Shown here one piece after another: positions 34,009 through 43,297 of a stretch of 64,000 nucleotides of DNA. The stretch comes from JAIEOG01 sp964519985 (lineage in GTDB: Bacteria; Bdellovibrionota; FAC87; UBA2466), in NCBI GenBank assembly GCA_964519985.1, contig CAZFMF010000003.1:62001-126000 (forward strand), read 5' to 3'. Positions within the stretch are counted from its first letter, which is position 1, and each line of letters opens with the position of its first letter. Under the pieces are notes generated by a model. The model was not told where the DNA came from. It did no database searches and saw only the letters and a program-made list of their open reading frames with translations. The position numbers and the translations under genes are program-made.

Positions 34009-35230
34009 GGCCGAGGACGGCAACTATCACTATAAGAATATGCTCGTCGGTGAGCGTGCCTCCGGCCTGGGTGGCGCCTACACCGCTATCTCTGACGATC
34101 CGAGCGGCATTTACCACAACCCCGCCGGGATCGTTTTCAGCCTGGAAAATTACCTTAGCCTCTCGGCCAATGGATTTACCTCCGGCAGTACGACCTATGA
34201 GAACGTCTACCCGGGACAAAACTACATCTACCGGTCCAACGACTTTGTGCCGGTTTTCTTCGGTTTCATCCAATCTTGGGGCAAGGCTAAGTGGGGCTTT
34301 GCCGTGATTGTTCCCCGCTCGGACAACGTCGACCAAGCCGACACCATCACCCGCACCCCGCCGGGGCCGGATTCGGCCGAAAGCTTCACCCGCAAATTCC
34401 TCCGCCAAGATCTGACTTACGAAATTGGACCCGCCTACGCCATGGAGCTCGCCGACAACTTCTCGATCGGGTTCTCGTTGATGGGGTACATGCAAGACGT
34501 CAAAGCCATCGATAATACGACCGTGCTCTATCCGCCGGCCGGCACCGGAAAGTATTTCTGGCAGATGGTGAATGTGAACAAAAAGACTTACGCCATCACC
34601 CCCAAGATCGGCATCCAATACATGCCCAACCCGCGCACATCGCTCGGATTCACGATCTCCCGCCTTTTCAATTTAGGTGGGGTAGGAACCGCCCGTATCA
34701 CCAAGACCAAGGTGAACGCCGGAACCAACACGCCGGTGACACCAAGCGGCACCTTCAACCAGGACATCGATGTGCAGGACGTGGGAAATCTCGCGTTTGC
34801 CGCGCCCACTCCGGTGGATATTTCGCTCGGCTACGCCTATTTTCCGAACCGCGCATTCTTAGCGACCGTGCAACTTGACTGGCACAGCGGTCAAGCCGGC
34901 TTCGCCGACTTTCCGATTCGGGCGGTATTGGATTGGTCCCTGGGCGCGGAATACCATTTCTTCGACTGGATTGCGGCCCGCGCCGCGATCTTCTCCAACA
35001 ACTCCCGCACCTACGCCATCGACACCACAAAAACGAACCAGCAACCGCACGTGAATCTCTTTGGCACCTCGCTGGGTGTTTCGTTCCAGCGTTCGGGATC
35101 GTCGTTCACTCTGGGCGCGGCGTATATGTTCGGCAGCGGACAAGGCCAAGCGTTCGCCGACACGGTCAGCGTGCAGACCGTGCGGCAAAACCGCCTAAGC
35201 GTTTATATTTCGGGCAGCTACCAGCTCTAG
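33941..35230 (+). CDS. FadL/OmpP1-like outer-membrane protein
   Basis: The start at ATG 33941 gives a clear signal peptide (MSPCLRGVLNGVWLLLLLAGHARA) and 429 residues; it overlaps the M48 gene by 68 bases in another frame. The mature N-terminus GERASGLGGAYTAISDDPSGIYHNPAGI is the hallmark of the FadL/toluene-transporter family, in which the N-terminus plugs the barrel. Alternating beta-strand segments follow, and it ends SVYISGSYQL, close to an outer-membrane C-terminal signal. A role in uptake of hydrophobic compounds is likely from the family. Its stop shares CTAG with the convergent trypsin-like gene. Confidence 0.85.
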   Translation: MSPCLRGVLNGVWLLLLLAGHARAEDGNYHYKNMLVGERASGLGGAYTAISDDPSGIYHNPAGIVFSLENYLSLSANGFTSGSTTYENVYPGQNYIYRSNDFVPVFFGFIQSWGKAKWGFAVIVPRSDNVDQADTITRTPPGPDSAESFTRKFLRQDLTYEIGPAYAMELADNFSIGFSLMGYMQDVKAIDNTTVLYPPAGTGKYFWQMVNVNKKTYAITPKIGIQYMPNPRTSLGFTISRLFNLGGVGTARITKTKVNAGTNTPVTPSGTFNQDIDVQDVGNLAFAAPTPVDISLGYAYFPNRAFLATVQLDWHSGQAGFADFPIRAVLDWSLGAEYHFFDWIAARAAIFSNNSRTYAIDTTKTNQQPHVNLFGTSLGVSFQRSGSSFTLGAAYMFGSGQGQAFADTVSVQTVRQNRLSVYISGSYQL

Positions 35231-36243
35231 AACAATCCCGGCTTCAACGAGAGCAGGTACATCAAGTCGGTCCCCACCCCGTAGAAGTCGCGGTCCTTCA
35301 GATCGGCCCAGCTCAATCGCTGAACCTGACCCGAATTCGCTCGGTACTCGAAGCCGATGAATTTAGCGGCCGCTTTTTGATCCGCCGGAATATTCCAATG
35401 GTAGGTGCCGTACATCTTGCGGATGTCCTTCGAATCCGTAATGAGCGAACCACTATTGCCCTTCACCGGTCGCGCATCGCAGGAATCGATGAACCAATGC
35501 ATCTTCTCCTTTGAGGGCGTATGGATGATCGGCATCCGGAACTCTTCCCCGTCGTCCTTCACACCGATGCCTTCGAGGCGGGGACGCGTGCGCGAGCCAT
35601 CGCAATGTTTCGGCATGAAACGCATTCCCGGGCCGTGAAACTTCTTTACCAGCTCCGGGTGATTGTCCTCGAACGGATTGAAGCTCCAAACGGTGACCTT
35701 GCGATCAATCGGATTGCGACTGCCGATATCGGCCGACGTATCCGCGGCCATTCCTTCGGTGGTGTCCCAGTGCTCCACCACATCCGGATGAATGCGCAAC
35801 ACCGCGACGTCTTGAGCCTCGACGTTGCCTTCGTACTCGAAGCGGACAATCCGCTCAAAGCGTTTCCGTCCCCGCTTGTTGTAGAAAACCACGAAATAGT
35901 TCTTCGGGTTCTTGTCTTCCATCACGCAGTGCTGATTGGTGAGGATGAGTCCCGGAGAAAAATGCGAAATCGAGCAATAGCCCCCTTTGGTGGCCTCACC
36001 TTCCTTCGCCTTCGGCATCCAAATCAAAACGCCGAAGGGCGATTTTCCGGTGACCGGATCTTTCGGCGGCGCTTCTTCTTCCAGTTCATTTAAGACTGGA
36101 AAGCGATTTAAAAATTCTTCTCTTTGTGATTCGAGCTGCGGAACCTCGAAAGAAGGTACTTCGCTCGTATTTTGATTCGACGCCTTGCCACACCCAACTA
36201 CGGCAAACGCTACCCCAAGAAGCAGAGGCCCCCAAGCCTTCAT
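35227..36243 (-). CDS. trypsin-like serine protease, lipoprotein
   Basis: This 338-residue product has a lipoprotein signal (lipobox around C18, AVVGCGK). The chymotrypsin-fold triad is visible as H105 (LTNQHCV), D145 (AQDVAVLRI) and S264 (VKGNSGSLI), with the GNSGS form common in bacterial V8/glutamyl-endopeptidase-like proteases. It is expected to act in the periplasm or at the cell surface. No transmembrane segment or PDZ domain is seen. The gene is monocistronic and convergent with the FadL-like gene. Confidence 0.85.
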   Translation of the reverse strand: MKAWGPLLLGVAFAVVGCGKASNQNTSEVPSFEVPQLESQREEFLNRFPVLNELEEEAPPKDPVTGKSPFGVLIWMPKAKEGEATKGGYCSISHFSPGLILTNQHCVMEDKNPKNYFVVFYNKRGRKRFERIVRFEYEGNVEAQDVAVLRIHPDVVEHWDTTEGMAADTSADIGSRNPIDRKVTVWSFNPFEDNHPELVKKFHGPGMRFMPKHCDGSRTRPRLEGIGVKDDGEEFRMPIIHTPSKEKMHWFIDSCDARPVKGNSGSLITDSKDIRKMYGTYHWNIPADQKAAAKFIGFEYRANSGQVQRLSWADLKDRDFYGVGTDLMYLLSLKPGLF

Positions 36244-36398
36244 GAATCCCCCTAATTTATGTGGGCCCGCATGTCGGTTCTGACTTTGCTTTCTTCCCCA
36301 AGAAAACTTCCAAACATTTCAGGCTTAACCCGGCTCAACGGTAAACGGAAAACTGGCGCAACGTCAAATAGGATTGCTGCGCGGGCCCTCGGCAAGAC

Positions 36399-37391
36399 TC
36401 AGAGTTGGCCGCTGCGAATGTACCACTCGCGGGTTTGGCGGAGCGCTTCGGGAAAAGGCATTTGGGCGGACCAGCCAAAATCTTTTTCGAAGGCATCGGA
36501 TGAGACCACCCATCGATCCGGCCAAATCTCTTTTGCCCGATCCACGGAGAGCGAAGGAATCGTGGTGCGCCAAGTGGGAATGCTGTCGATCAGCCGCGAT
36601 GCCAGTTTCAGCGCCCACTGGGGCACGGCCACCACGCGACTCGGACGGCCACAAACTTCGGCAGCACAGCGGAGCAGATCGCGATCGGTAATCACCTCAT
36701 TGTGGGCAACGAAATAAGTCCGGCGTTTCGGCATCGGCTTATCCAGCACGGCCAAAATCGCGTCCGCCAGATCTTCCACCGAAAGGACACTGTAATACTT
36801 GGTGTTGAAACCCGCTTTGAAGTGCACCGGCTTCGTCACCATCTTAAAAAGCGGCAAGGTCGCGTGATCGCGGGGCCCGAAGATCATGGGTGGGCGCAGG
36901 CAAAGGTACGGCCACGAACCAAACTCGTTCACCAGCCGCCGTTCCATTTCCAATTTGCTCTGTCCGTACCAGGTGACGGGGGATTCTACCTGTCCTTCCA
37001 AACGCGGCGACTCCGGCGAGCTCGGGCCGGCGGCCGCCAGCGATGACAGCACGACAGTCTTTTTCGGCGATTTGAGCGCACGAAACAACCGCAGCGTCCC
37101 CTCAACATTGGTCTCCCAATACTCTTCCCGGGTGCGCGCAAAAATGACGCCGGCGGAATGGACAATGTGGTCGGCCTGGGCGGCATCGCCTAGATTCCAG
37201 TTACCGGCATCGCCTTCAAAAGCTCGTAGGGCGGGCGGCAGGTCCGCAAAACCTTCCTGCGCCATTTGCTCCCGAAACTTTTTTAGGCTGCGAACGGGGA
37301 CCCAAACCGTTTCATACTGTTTCTGCTCCAAGACTTTGAGCAGGAGATTGCGACCGACGAACCCCGTAGCCCCCGTGATGAGTAAGGTCAC
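36399..37391 (-). CDS. extended SDR, NAD-dependent epimerase/dehydratase
   Basis: A Rossmann motif, TGATGFVGRNLL (about 6-17), and active-site Y-x-x-x-K (WYGQSKLEME, near 142) mark an extended short-chain dehydrogenase of 330 residues. VLSSLAAAG precedes the Tyr as expected. Such enzymes modify nucleotide sugars or polyprenyl-type and steroid-like substrates; the sequence does not say which. Its start overlaps the stop of the GNAT-like gene upstream (ATGA), so the two are co-translated. Confidence 0.88.
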   Translation of the reverse strand: MTLLITGATGFVGRNLLLKVLEQKQYETVWVPVRSLKKFREQMAQEGFADLPPALRAFEGDAGNWNLGDAAQADHIVHSAGVIFARTREEYWETNVEGTLRLFRALKSPKKTVVLSSLAAAGPSSPESPRLEGQVESPVTWYGQSKLEMERRLVNEFGSWPYLCLRPPMIFGPRDHATLPLFKMVTKPVHFKAGFNTKYYSVLSVEDLADAILAVLDKPMPKRRTYFVAHNEVITDRDLLRCAAEVCGRPSRVVAVPQWALKLASRLIDSIPTWRTTIPSLSVDRAKEIWPDRWVVSSDAFEKDFGWSAQMPFPEALRQTREWYIRSGQL

Positions 37392-38518
37392 GCCGAAGCT
37401 CCGCTCAGCGGCTTTTCGTAAATGCGGTAACCTTTATAGCGCTTGGCGCCCATGTTCTCCATCCCGTGGATCAGATCGCGATTATTGGCTTCGACCCAGG
37501 ACAATTCACCGCCGATGAATTTCGCGCCGCCTTTCACCAAGGCTTCCACGTAGAAAAGCGGGCCGATGCCCTTGTTGCGAAATTCTGGCTTCACGCCCAA
37601 CACCGCGAGGCGCGCTTCTTTCGGGCGACTGGTTTTCAGCCACCAAACAAATTTCAAAACCCGAAGCCAAGTCGGGGAGCTTTTGGCGCGCCAAAGGAAC
37701 TCATTGATATTGGGAATGACCATGGAGAATGCGACTGGCAAGCCGTCTTTCTCGGCGATGACGACCAACTCGGGATCGATGATGGCGATGAGATCCTTCG
37801 CCGCGGCCTTCATGTCTTCGAAGGTAATCGGGACAAACCCCCAGTTACGATCCAGGGTTTCGTTGTAGAGCTCTTGAATGATTTTCAAATCATGATCCAG
37901 GTTCTTGAGATTGATCGGGCGCATGACCAATCCCAACTGCCGCTTCACCCGTTCGGTGATCTTGATCATGCGCTCGGGCGCGACCGCACTCGCCGAGATG
38001 TAAAAAGCATCGAGATCCCGCACGCCCTGTAGGCCGAGCTGATCGTAAATATCCAGGTAGTAAGGAGGATTGTAGGCCATCAAAACCATGGGCGAGGCCT
38101 CAAAGCCTTCCACCAGCAATCCGCACTCGTCATTCATCGTCGGAGCGACGGGACCGCGCATCGCGGTCAATCCCCGACGTTCCAATTCCGCCTTGGCGGC
38201 ATTCGCCAACGCACGCGCCACCTCGAGGTCGTTGATGAAATCAAAAAAGCCAAAGAAACCCACTTTGTCGCCGTAATGGCGATTGTGAGTTCGGTTCTCA
38301 ATCGCGGCAATGCGCCCCACCGGTTTGCCGTCGCGATAGGCGGTAAACGCCGCCACTTCACCGTGCAAAGTGCAAAAAGGGCTCTTAGGAGCGATCAGCT
38401 TCACAATACTGCCCGGAAAGGGTGGAACAAAGTAAGGGTCCTGGGCGTGAATGAGTTCGCCCACTTTCTCGAATTTCTTGAGCTCCGAAGCCGTGCGGAC
38501 TGGCGCAATGGTTATCAT
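37388..38518 (-). CDS. GNAT-fold acyltransferase-like protein
   Basis: The ATG at 38518 is preferred over a TTG three codons earlier; the product is 376 residues. It has a VGFFGFFDFINDLEVARALANAAK block near residue 90 and a GPVAPTMNDECGLLVEG block near 125. The acetyl-CoA-binding-like loop GVKPEFRNKGIGPLFYVEAL (near 320) resembles the R/QxxGxG motif of GNATs. The layout suggests two tandem GNAT-like domains. Substrate is unknown. It is coupled to the SDR gene downstream. Confidence 0.7.
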   Translation of the reverse strand: MITIAPVRTASELKKFEKVGELIHAQDPYFVPPFPGSIVKLIAPKSPFCTLHGEVAAFTAYRDGKPVGRIAAIENRTHNRHYGDKVGFFGFFDFINDLEVARALANAAKAELERRGLTAMRGPVAPTMNDECGLLVEGFEASPMVLMAYNPPYYLDIYDQLGLQGVRDLDAFYISASAVAPERMIKITERVKRQLGLVMRPINLKNLDHDLKIIQELYNETLDRNWGFVPITFEDMKAAAKDLIAIIDPELVVIAEKDGLPVAFSMVIPNINEFLWRAKSSPTWLRVLKFVWWLKTSRPKEARLAVLGVKPEFRNKGIGPLFYVEALVKGGAKFIGGELSWVEANNRDLIHGMENMGAKRYKGYRIYEKPLSGASA

Positions 38519-38600
38519 GGTCGCCAAGATGTACCCAAGTCGGCGCCGGGCTTCAACCTTATTGGTTGCCGGGTTCCCGCCGCCTCCCTAGTTTGGCCGG

Positions 38601-39494
38601 ATGAGAAAGCTCTGCCTTATTGTCCCCCTCGGCGCTATCATTGGAGTCCTAGTAGGTTTCAGCTGCATGCGGATGATCAAACCCGAAGTCGTTAAAAAGG
38701 TCTCCATTCACGGTCACCGGGGCTCCCGGGGAACCCATCCGGAAAACACAATTCCCGCCTTCGAAGAAGCGGTGGCAGCCGGAGCGCACGTGCTGGAATT
38801 CGATCTCCAGCTTACCGCCGATGACGTGCCCGTCGTTTCCCATGACCCGTACTTGACTGCGCAACACTGCCGCTATCGCGACGGCAAGCCGCTCGCCGCC
38901 CCGATTCCGATTCGATCCCTTAAAGCGAAACAGCTTGAAGCTTTCGAATGTGGGTCGGTGCCCCAGGAGCGTTTCCCGGAACAAAAACTGACGCCTGGCA
39001 CCTCGATTCCGACGTTGGACGGTTTGCTGGCGTGGTGGAAGAAAAACGCCCCCCGTTTCGAAATGAACATCGAGACCAAGATGTCGGCCGAGGACCCCAA
39101 GTGGATTGCCGATCCCACGCTTTTTGCACGCAAGGTCATTGAAACATTGCGTAAGTACCAGGCGATCGACAAATCCATTTTGCAGTCATTTGATTTCCGC
39201 ACGCTCACCGCCGCTCGGAAAATCGAACCGAAGCTTCGGCTCTCCTGCCTATTCGAAGAAGGGGCCAAAGATTTCTGCGCGCAGACCGCGGAAGTCGGTG
39301 CTGAGTGGGCCTCCCCGGCGCTGGCGTTAGCGAACCCCGACGCGGTCGCCAAGTGCCACGACCGAGGCATCAAAGTCGTGCCCTGGACGGCGAACCTTGA
39401 AGAGCAATGGCGTACTTTGCTCGGGTCGGAGGTGGACGCGATCATTACGGACTATCCCCGCAAGCTCGCCGCCTTCCTGAAGACAATTCGCTAA
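38601..39494 (+). CDS. glycerophosphodiester phosphodiesterase family protein
   Basis: The 297-residue protein has an N-terminal membrane or signal helix (about 3-22) and a GDPD TIM barrel. The key residues are H39 and R40 (HGHRGSRG), E66 and D68 (LEFDLQ) and H81 (SHDPY), with PENT following the first motif. E156 of NIETK near the middle also fits the metal site. It hydrolyses glycerophosphodiesters to glycerol 3-phosphate and an alcohol, probably in the periplasm. It is monocistronic and divergent from the GNAT-like gene. Confidence 0.9.
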   Translation: MRKLCLIVPLGAIIGVLVGFSCMRMIKPEVVKKVSIHGHRGSRGTHPENTIPAFEEAVAAGAHVLEFDLQLTADDVPVVSHDPYLTAQHCRYRDGKPLAAPIPIRSLKAKQLEAFECGSVPQERFPEQKLTPGTSIPTLDGLLAWWKKNAPRFEMNIETKMSAEDPKWIADPTLFARKVIETLRKYQAIDKSILQSFDFRTLTAARKIEPKLRLSCLFEEGAKDFCAQTAEVGAEWASPALALANPDAVAKCHDRGIKVVPWTANLEEQWRTLLGSEVDAIITDYPRKLAAFLKTIR

Positions 39495-39677
39495 CCGCGT
39501 GACGCGTCATTCATCGCTCGCCGCGTCGTAAATGCACAGGATATTTAGGATCTTCTGCATTCGGGGTGATTCACGATCATGCAAACCCGCGATGGCTGGG
39601 CGTCTGAAGAAATGGATTTTCGTTTATTGACACCGCCGACGCGTTTCCGAAAGATGACAAATGGTTGGAGGGGTTTA

Positions 39678-40346
39678 ATGCAGGGGAAGAAGGAACGGGT
39701 GGAGATGAAAGTGATTCCGGGCGGGAATCAGATGTCTCTCATCCGCGATACGGAAGAAGTTCTGAAGTTCTTGGAATTTGCGGGACGCAAATCCATTCTG
39801 AACGAACACGCGATCCACAATCGCCTGACCGCGTGCAACAATCTTTTTGGCGTTCTGAACGAAGAAGAAGATAGCCTGGACTATATTCTGTCCAATCTCG
39901 ACGTTTTGATTAATCGCTTTCGGAACAAGAACAACAATGTTCGAGCGTCGACACTGAAAGTTTATAAGTCGCGCGTGAAAAGCTCGATTGAGGATTTTAA
40001 GGCGTGGAGCGCCGATCCCTTCGCGTGGGAACGCGCGGTCACGGACAAAGCGAAAGCCGCCGCCGCTTCCGAGAGCCGTAAGGAAAAAGAGCGCAAACCG
40101 GCCAAAGCCGCGCGCAAGACGATGGAAATCGAAGACGAGGAAACCGAGATTCTCGTCGAAGGCCCCGCTCCGGACTTAACCGGCTCGCGGCGCGTTTCGT
40201 TTCCCATTCGGAAAAACTTCAGCGTGGAAATGACTCTGCCGGCGGAAGGTTTGACCGCCAAGGAATTGCAGCGTTTGGGGTTGTTCCTATTCCCCTATTG
40301 CGCCGAGATCGAGCCCGATCCGAGCAAAAATCCCTGGGGATTCTAA
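39678..40346 (+). CDS. protein of unknown function with a helical, integrase-SAM-like N-terminus
   Basis: GGAGGGG at 39667-39673, four bases before ATG 39678, fixes the start (222 residues). There is no signal peptide. Residues about 20-105 are helical and include NEHAIHNRLTACNNLFGVLNEEEDSLDYIL and TLKVYKSRVKSSIEDFKAW, which resembles a SAM-like DNA-binding domain of integrases without a catalytic part. A Lys/Ala-rich linker leads to a beta-like C-terminus (RVSFPIRKNFSVEMTLPAEGLTAKEL). I do not recognise the family; a regulator is possible. It is convergent with the PilZ gene, with a 4-base overlap. Confidence 0.65.
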   Translation: MQGKKERVEMKVIPGGNQMSLIRDTEEVLKFLEFAGRKSILNEHAIHNRLTACNNLFGVLNEEEDSLDYILSNLDVLINRFRNKNNNVRASTLKVYKSRVKSSIEDFKAWSADPFAWERAVTDKAKAAAASESRKEKERKPAKAARKTMEIEDEETEILVEGPAPDLTGSRRVSFPIRKNFSVEMTLPAEGLTAKELQRLGLFLFPYCAEIEPDPSKNPWGF

Positions 40347-40825
40347 AACCAAATCATCGGCGGGTTAGGATCCTGGCAAGCGATTTCCGAATACTTGTAC
40401 ATGAAGTTCACCAGCTGACGCAGCACTTCATAGGAGCGGGTACTCTTGTCCAGCTCGCAGCCGTACTCGATGCCTTCACGACCGCCACTTTTGAACGGCT
40501 TGGAGCGCTTTACGTCGACGACTAGGCGCAGGTACGAGCTCGGCGTGAAATAGAAGCGCAGCGCCACCTTCTGGCCGGCCTTGAGCGCCGGCTGAGGCTG
40601 GAGTTCACGGAAAAGCAAACCCGAAAAGCTGATGTCGAGGACCTCAACGTGGGTGAGGTGGTTCTTTTCGGCGAAGCTGTACACCCCGAGCACGCGATGA
40701 AAGAGAACCCGTTCGTATTCACGGCGCCGTTCTTCGGTTTTTTCTTGGCGGTAAACGGAGAGGTCGACGACCTTCTTGCTCTTGGCCTTCTTTTCGCCCT
40801 TGTCCTTCACCTTACGCTTATCCAT
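40343..40825 (-). CDS. PilZ domain protein
   Basis: The 160-residue cytoplasmic protein has a basic N-terminus (about 1-38) and then a PilZ-type beta-barrel. RREYERVLFHR stands in the place of the RxxxR motif and VLDISFSG gives the D/NxSxxG motif that together bind cyclic di-GMP. A helix (STRSYEVLRQLVNFMY) ends it. It is probably a c-di-GMP effector, but the target is unknown. A GGGGGGAG ribosome site lies 8 bases before the ATG, and a consensus promoter lies upstream. Confidence 0.78.
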   Translation of the reverse strand: MDKRKVKDKGEKKAKSKKVVDLSVYRQEKTEERRREYERVLFHRVLGVYSFAEKNHLTHVEVLDISFSGLLFRELQPQPALKAGQKVALRFYFTPSSYLRLVVDVKRSKPFKSGGREGIEYGCELDKSTRSYEVLRQLVNFMYKYSEIACQDPNPPMIWF

Positions 40826-40897
40826 GGACAGCTCTCCCCCCGGAGGCAGCTCGAGAAACCAGCTTTTTTTGAGTTAATTTTTTAAGGAAGCGATCTC

Positions 40898-40926
40898 ATT
40901 ATAGCTGGCTCAGCGGCACAAGCCAA
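40898..40926 (-). promoter_or_regulatory. sigma-70-type promoter of the PilZ gene
   Basis: On the minus strand TTGGCT (40926-40921) and TATAAT (40903-40898) are 17 bases apart, about 73 bases upstream of the PilZ start. The -10 is perfect. Confidence 0.7.
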
Positions 40927-40974
40927 GTCACCGCGAAAAGCAGTGAAGCGGTCTCACCGCAGGGAGTGTTGCGA

Positions 40975-41000
40975 GATTGCTTCACTACGTTCGCAATGAC
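40975..41000. repeat. dispersed REP-like repeat, third copy
   Basis: GATTGCTTCACTACG and TTCGCAATGAC pair at their ends (ATTGC with GCAAT). It lies just after the stop of the UDP-xylose gene, so it is in the 3' untranslated region of that transcript. This copy lacks the extra hairpin seen at 19132. Confidence 0.65.
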
Positions 41001-41002
41001 AA

Positions 41003-41959
41003 CTACGCAGTGCAGCGTTCCTGAAAATAAGCGTAGGTAGGCTCAAGACCCGTTTGCAGATCGATCTGTGGCTCCCAGCCGAGAACTTTCTTGGCCACCG
41101 TGATATCGGGTCGCCGGGTTTTTGGATCGTCTTCGGGCAACGGCAGCTCGCGGATGTTCAGCTTTTTTCCCGAAAGCGAAATAATGCGATCGGCGAATTC
41201 CCGGATCGTGATCTCGTTGGGGTTACCCAGATTGATCGGCGCGGTGTAGTCGGACGCCAAGGTCCGGATCAAGCCTTCCACTAGATCGTCTACATAACAG
41301 AAGCTGCGCGTTTGCTGCCCCTTGCCGTACACCGTCAGCTCTTCACCCTTCACGGCTTGCACGCAGAAGTTCGGCACCACGCGACCATCTTCCATACGCA
41401 TGCGCGGGCCGTAGGTATTGAAGATGCGGACAATGCGCGTCGCGACGCCGTGCACGCGATGGTAAGCCATCGTGACCGCTTCCATATAGCGCTTGGCTTC
41501 ATCGTAGCAACTACGCGGGCCAATCGAATTCACATTTCCCCAATAGGTTTCGACTTGCGGGTGAACGAGCGGATCGCCGTAAATCTCCGACGTACTGGCG
41601 ACCAGTATCTTACAGCGGGCATCGCGGGCAAGTTTCAAAATCTGTTCGGTGCCTTCCGATCCCACGCGAAGCGTTTCGATGGGATGCCGGGCGTAATCCA
41701 CCGGACTCGCGGGGCTCGCCATGTGAAAAATACCGGCAAAACCGCGGTCCCAGTTGCGAGAAACCGTAATATCGTGCTCGATGAACTCAAACGCCGGATT
41801 GCCCAGCAACGGCCGGACATTTTGCCTATCGCCGGTCAGAAGGTTGTCGACGACAACCACCTGGCAACCATCATTCAGGAGACGTTCCGCGAGGTGGGAA
41901 CCCACAAATCCGGCACCGCCGGTGATCAGGTAACGGCCCGACAAGCGGTGACGACTCAT
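41003..41959 (-). CDS. uxs: UDP-glucuronate decarboxylase (UDP-xylose synthase)
   Basis: This extended SDR of 318 residues has TGGAGFVGSHL (13-23), SEIYGDPLVHPQ and catalytic Y-x-x-x-K in SCYDEAKRYMEA (near 150). The sequence RIFNTYGPRMRMEDGRVVPNF is close to UXS enzymes, which decarboxylate UDP-glucuronate to UDP-xylose. That fits its overlap (ATGA) with the gene for UDP-glucose dehydrogenase upstream. UDP-xylose would feed cell-surface polysaccharides. Confidence 0.9.
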   Translation of the reverse strand: MSRHRLSGRYLITGGAGFVGSHLAERLLNDGCQVVVVDNLLTGDRQNVRPLLGNPAFEFIEHDITVSRNWDRGFAGIFHMASPASPVDYARHPIETLRVGSEGTEQILKLARDARCKILVASTSEIYGDPLVHPQVETYWGNVNSIGPRSCYDEAKRYMEAVTMAYHRVHGVATRIVRIFNTYGPRMRMEDGRVVPNFCVQAVKGEELTVYGKGQQTRSFCYVDDLVEGLIRTLASDYTAPINLGNPNEITIREFADRIISLSGKKLNIRELPLPEDDPKTRRPDITVAKKVLGWEPQIDLQTGLEPTYAYFQERCTA

Positions 41960-43263
41960 ACGGTATCTGGCTTTCCGATGCAGTAGTAACTAAAACCCAT
42001 GCCTTCGAGACTATCTGCGTTGTAGAGGTTGCGGCCGTCGAAAATCGCGGGATCTACAAGATCGCGTTTCAACGAATCAAAATCCGGCGATCGGAATTCA
42101 TTCCACTCGGTCAAAATCGCTAGGGCATCGGCCTGTCGGGTCGCTTCGTAAGCGTCGCCCACTAACTCCACCCGGCCTTCAAAAATCCGTCGCGCTTCGC
42201 CCATGGCGATCGGGTCATACGCTCGGACCTTCGCCCCTTTTTCGAGTAACTCTTCGATCAGAGTTACCGAGGGGGCTTCGCGCATATCGTCGGTTTCGGG
42301 TTTGAACGAGAGGCCCCAAATGGCGACGGTCTTGCCCGACACATCGCCATCAAAGTGGCGGGAAATCTTTTCAAAGAGAATGCGCTTCTGGCGTTCGTTC
42401 ACCGAATGCACTTCCTCGAACATCTTCAGCGGCATTCCGATTTCCTTGCCCAGATGAATAAGCGCCTGGACATCCTTGGGAAAACACGATCCGCCGTAGC
42501 CGCAGCCGGGGTAGAGAAACTTCGAGCCAATACGACTGTCGGTAATGATACCCTTACGGACATCGTGAATATTAGCCCCGGCCTTTTCCGCCAGCACCGC
42601 CATCTCGTTGATGAACGAAATCTTCATGGCCAAAAAAGTATTGGCCGCGTACTTGGACAATTCCGCCGAGCGATTACTCATGAAGAGAATCGGGCTGCCG
42701 TTGCGCACATACGGCGCGTAAAGATCGGACATGACCTGGCGCGCTTCGGCGGACTCCGTCCCAATGATCACCCGCTCGGGACGCAGGAAGTCGCCAATCG
42801 CAGCGCCCTCCTTTAAAAACTCGGGATTGGACACGACTTCCACGGCATGCTTACCGCCGACCAGCGCGGCCCGCACTTTGTCCGCCGTTCCCACGGGGAC
42901 GGTGCTCTTCATCACCAGAACCAATGGTCCCGTGGCACTTTCCTTTACCATCCGCACCGCTTCCATGACGTAGCGCAGATCAGACGCCCCGTCGTCGCCT
43001 TGCGGCGTACCGACCGCCACGAAAACCATTCGACTCTCGGCGATCGATTCGGCCGCCTGAGTCGTGAAAATCAAACGCCCGGATTTAATATTTCGAGCAA
43101 CGATTTCTTCCAGGCCGGGTTCGTAAAAGGGGACGTGCCCTTCTTTCAGACGTGCGACTTTCTCGCTGTTCACGTCCACGCACGTCACATGATTGCCTGA
43201 ATCGGAGAAACAGGCCCCCGCCACTAGCCCCACATAACCTGTACCTAAGACCGTAATTTTCAT
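41956..43263 (-). CDS. ugd: UDP-glucose 6-dehydrogenase
   Basis: The start at ATG 43263 gives MKITVLGTGYVGLVAGACFSD, the canonical Rossmann opening, and 435 residues. The nucleophilic Cys lies in YPGCGYGGSCFPKDV (near residue 260). It oxidises UDP-glucose to UDP-glucuronate with two NAD+. It is the first gene of a two-gene operon with uxs, divergent from the flippase-like gene across 66 bases that hold a palindrome. Confidence 0.96.
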   Translation of the reverse strand: MKITVLGTGYVGLVAGACFSDSGNHVTCVDVNSEKVARLKEGHVPFYEPGLEEIVARNIKSGRLIFTTQAAESIAESRMVFVAVGTPQGDDGASDLRYVMEAVRMVKESATGPLVLVMKSTVPVGTADKVRAALVGGKHAVEVVSNPEFLKEGAAIGDFLRPERVIIGTESAEARQVMSDLYAPYVRNGSPILFMSNRSAELSKYAANTFLAMKISFINEMAVLAEKAGANIHDVRKGIITDSRIGSKFLYPGCGYGGSCFPKDVQALIHLGKEIGMPLKMFEEVHSVNERQKRILFEKISRHFDGDVSGKTVAIWGLSFKPETDDMREAPSVTLIEELLEKGAKVRAYDPIAMGEARRIFEGRVELVGDAYEATRQADALAILTEWNEFRSPDFDSLKRDLVDPAIFDGRNLYNADSLEGMGFSYYCIGKPDTV

Positions 43264-43297
43264 GGACGTCCGATGCCCCACTTTTTGATTGAGAGCA

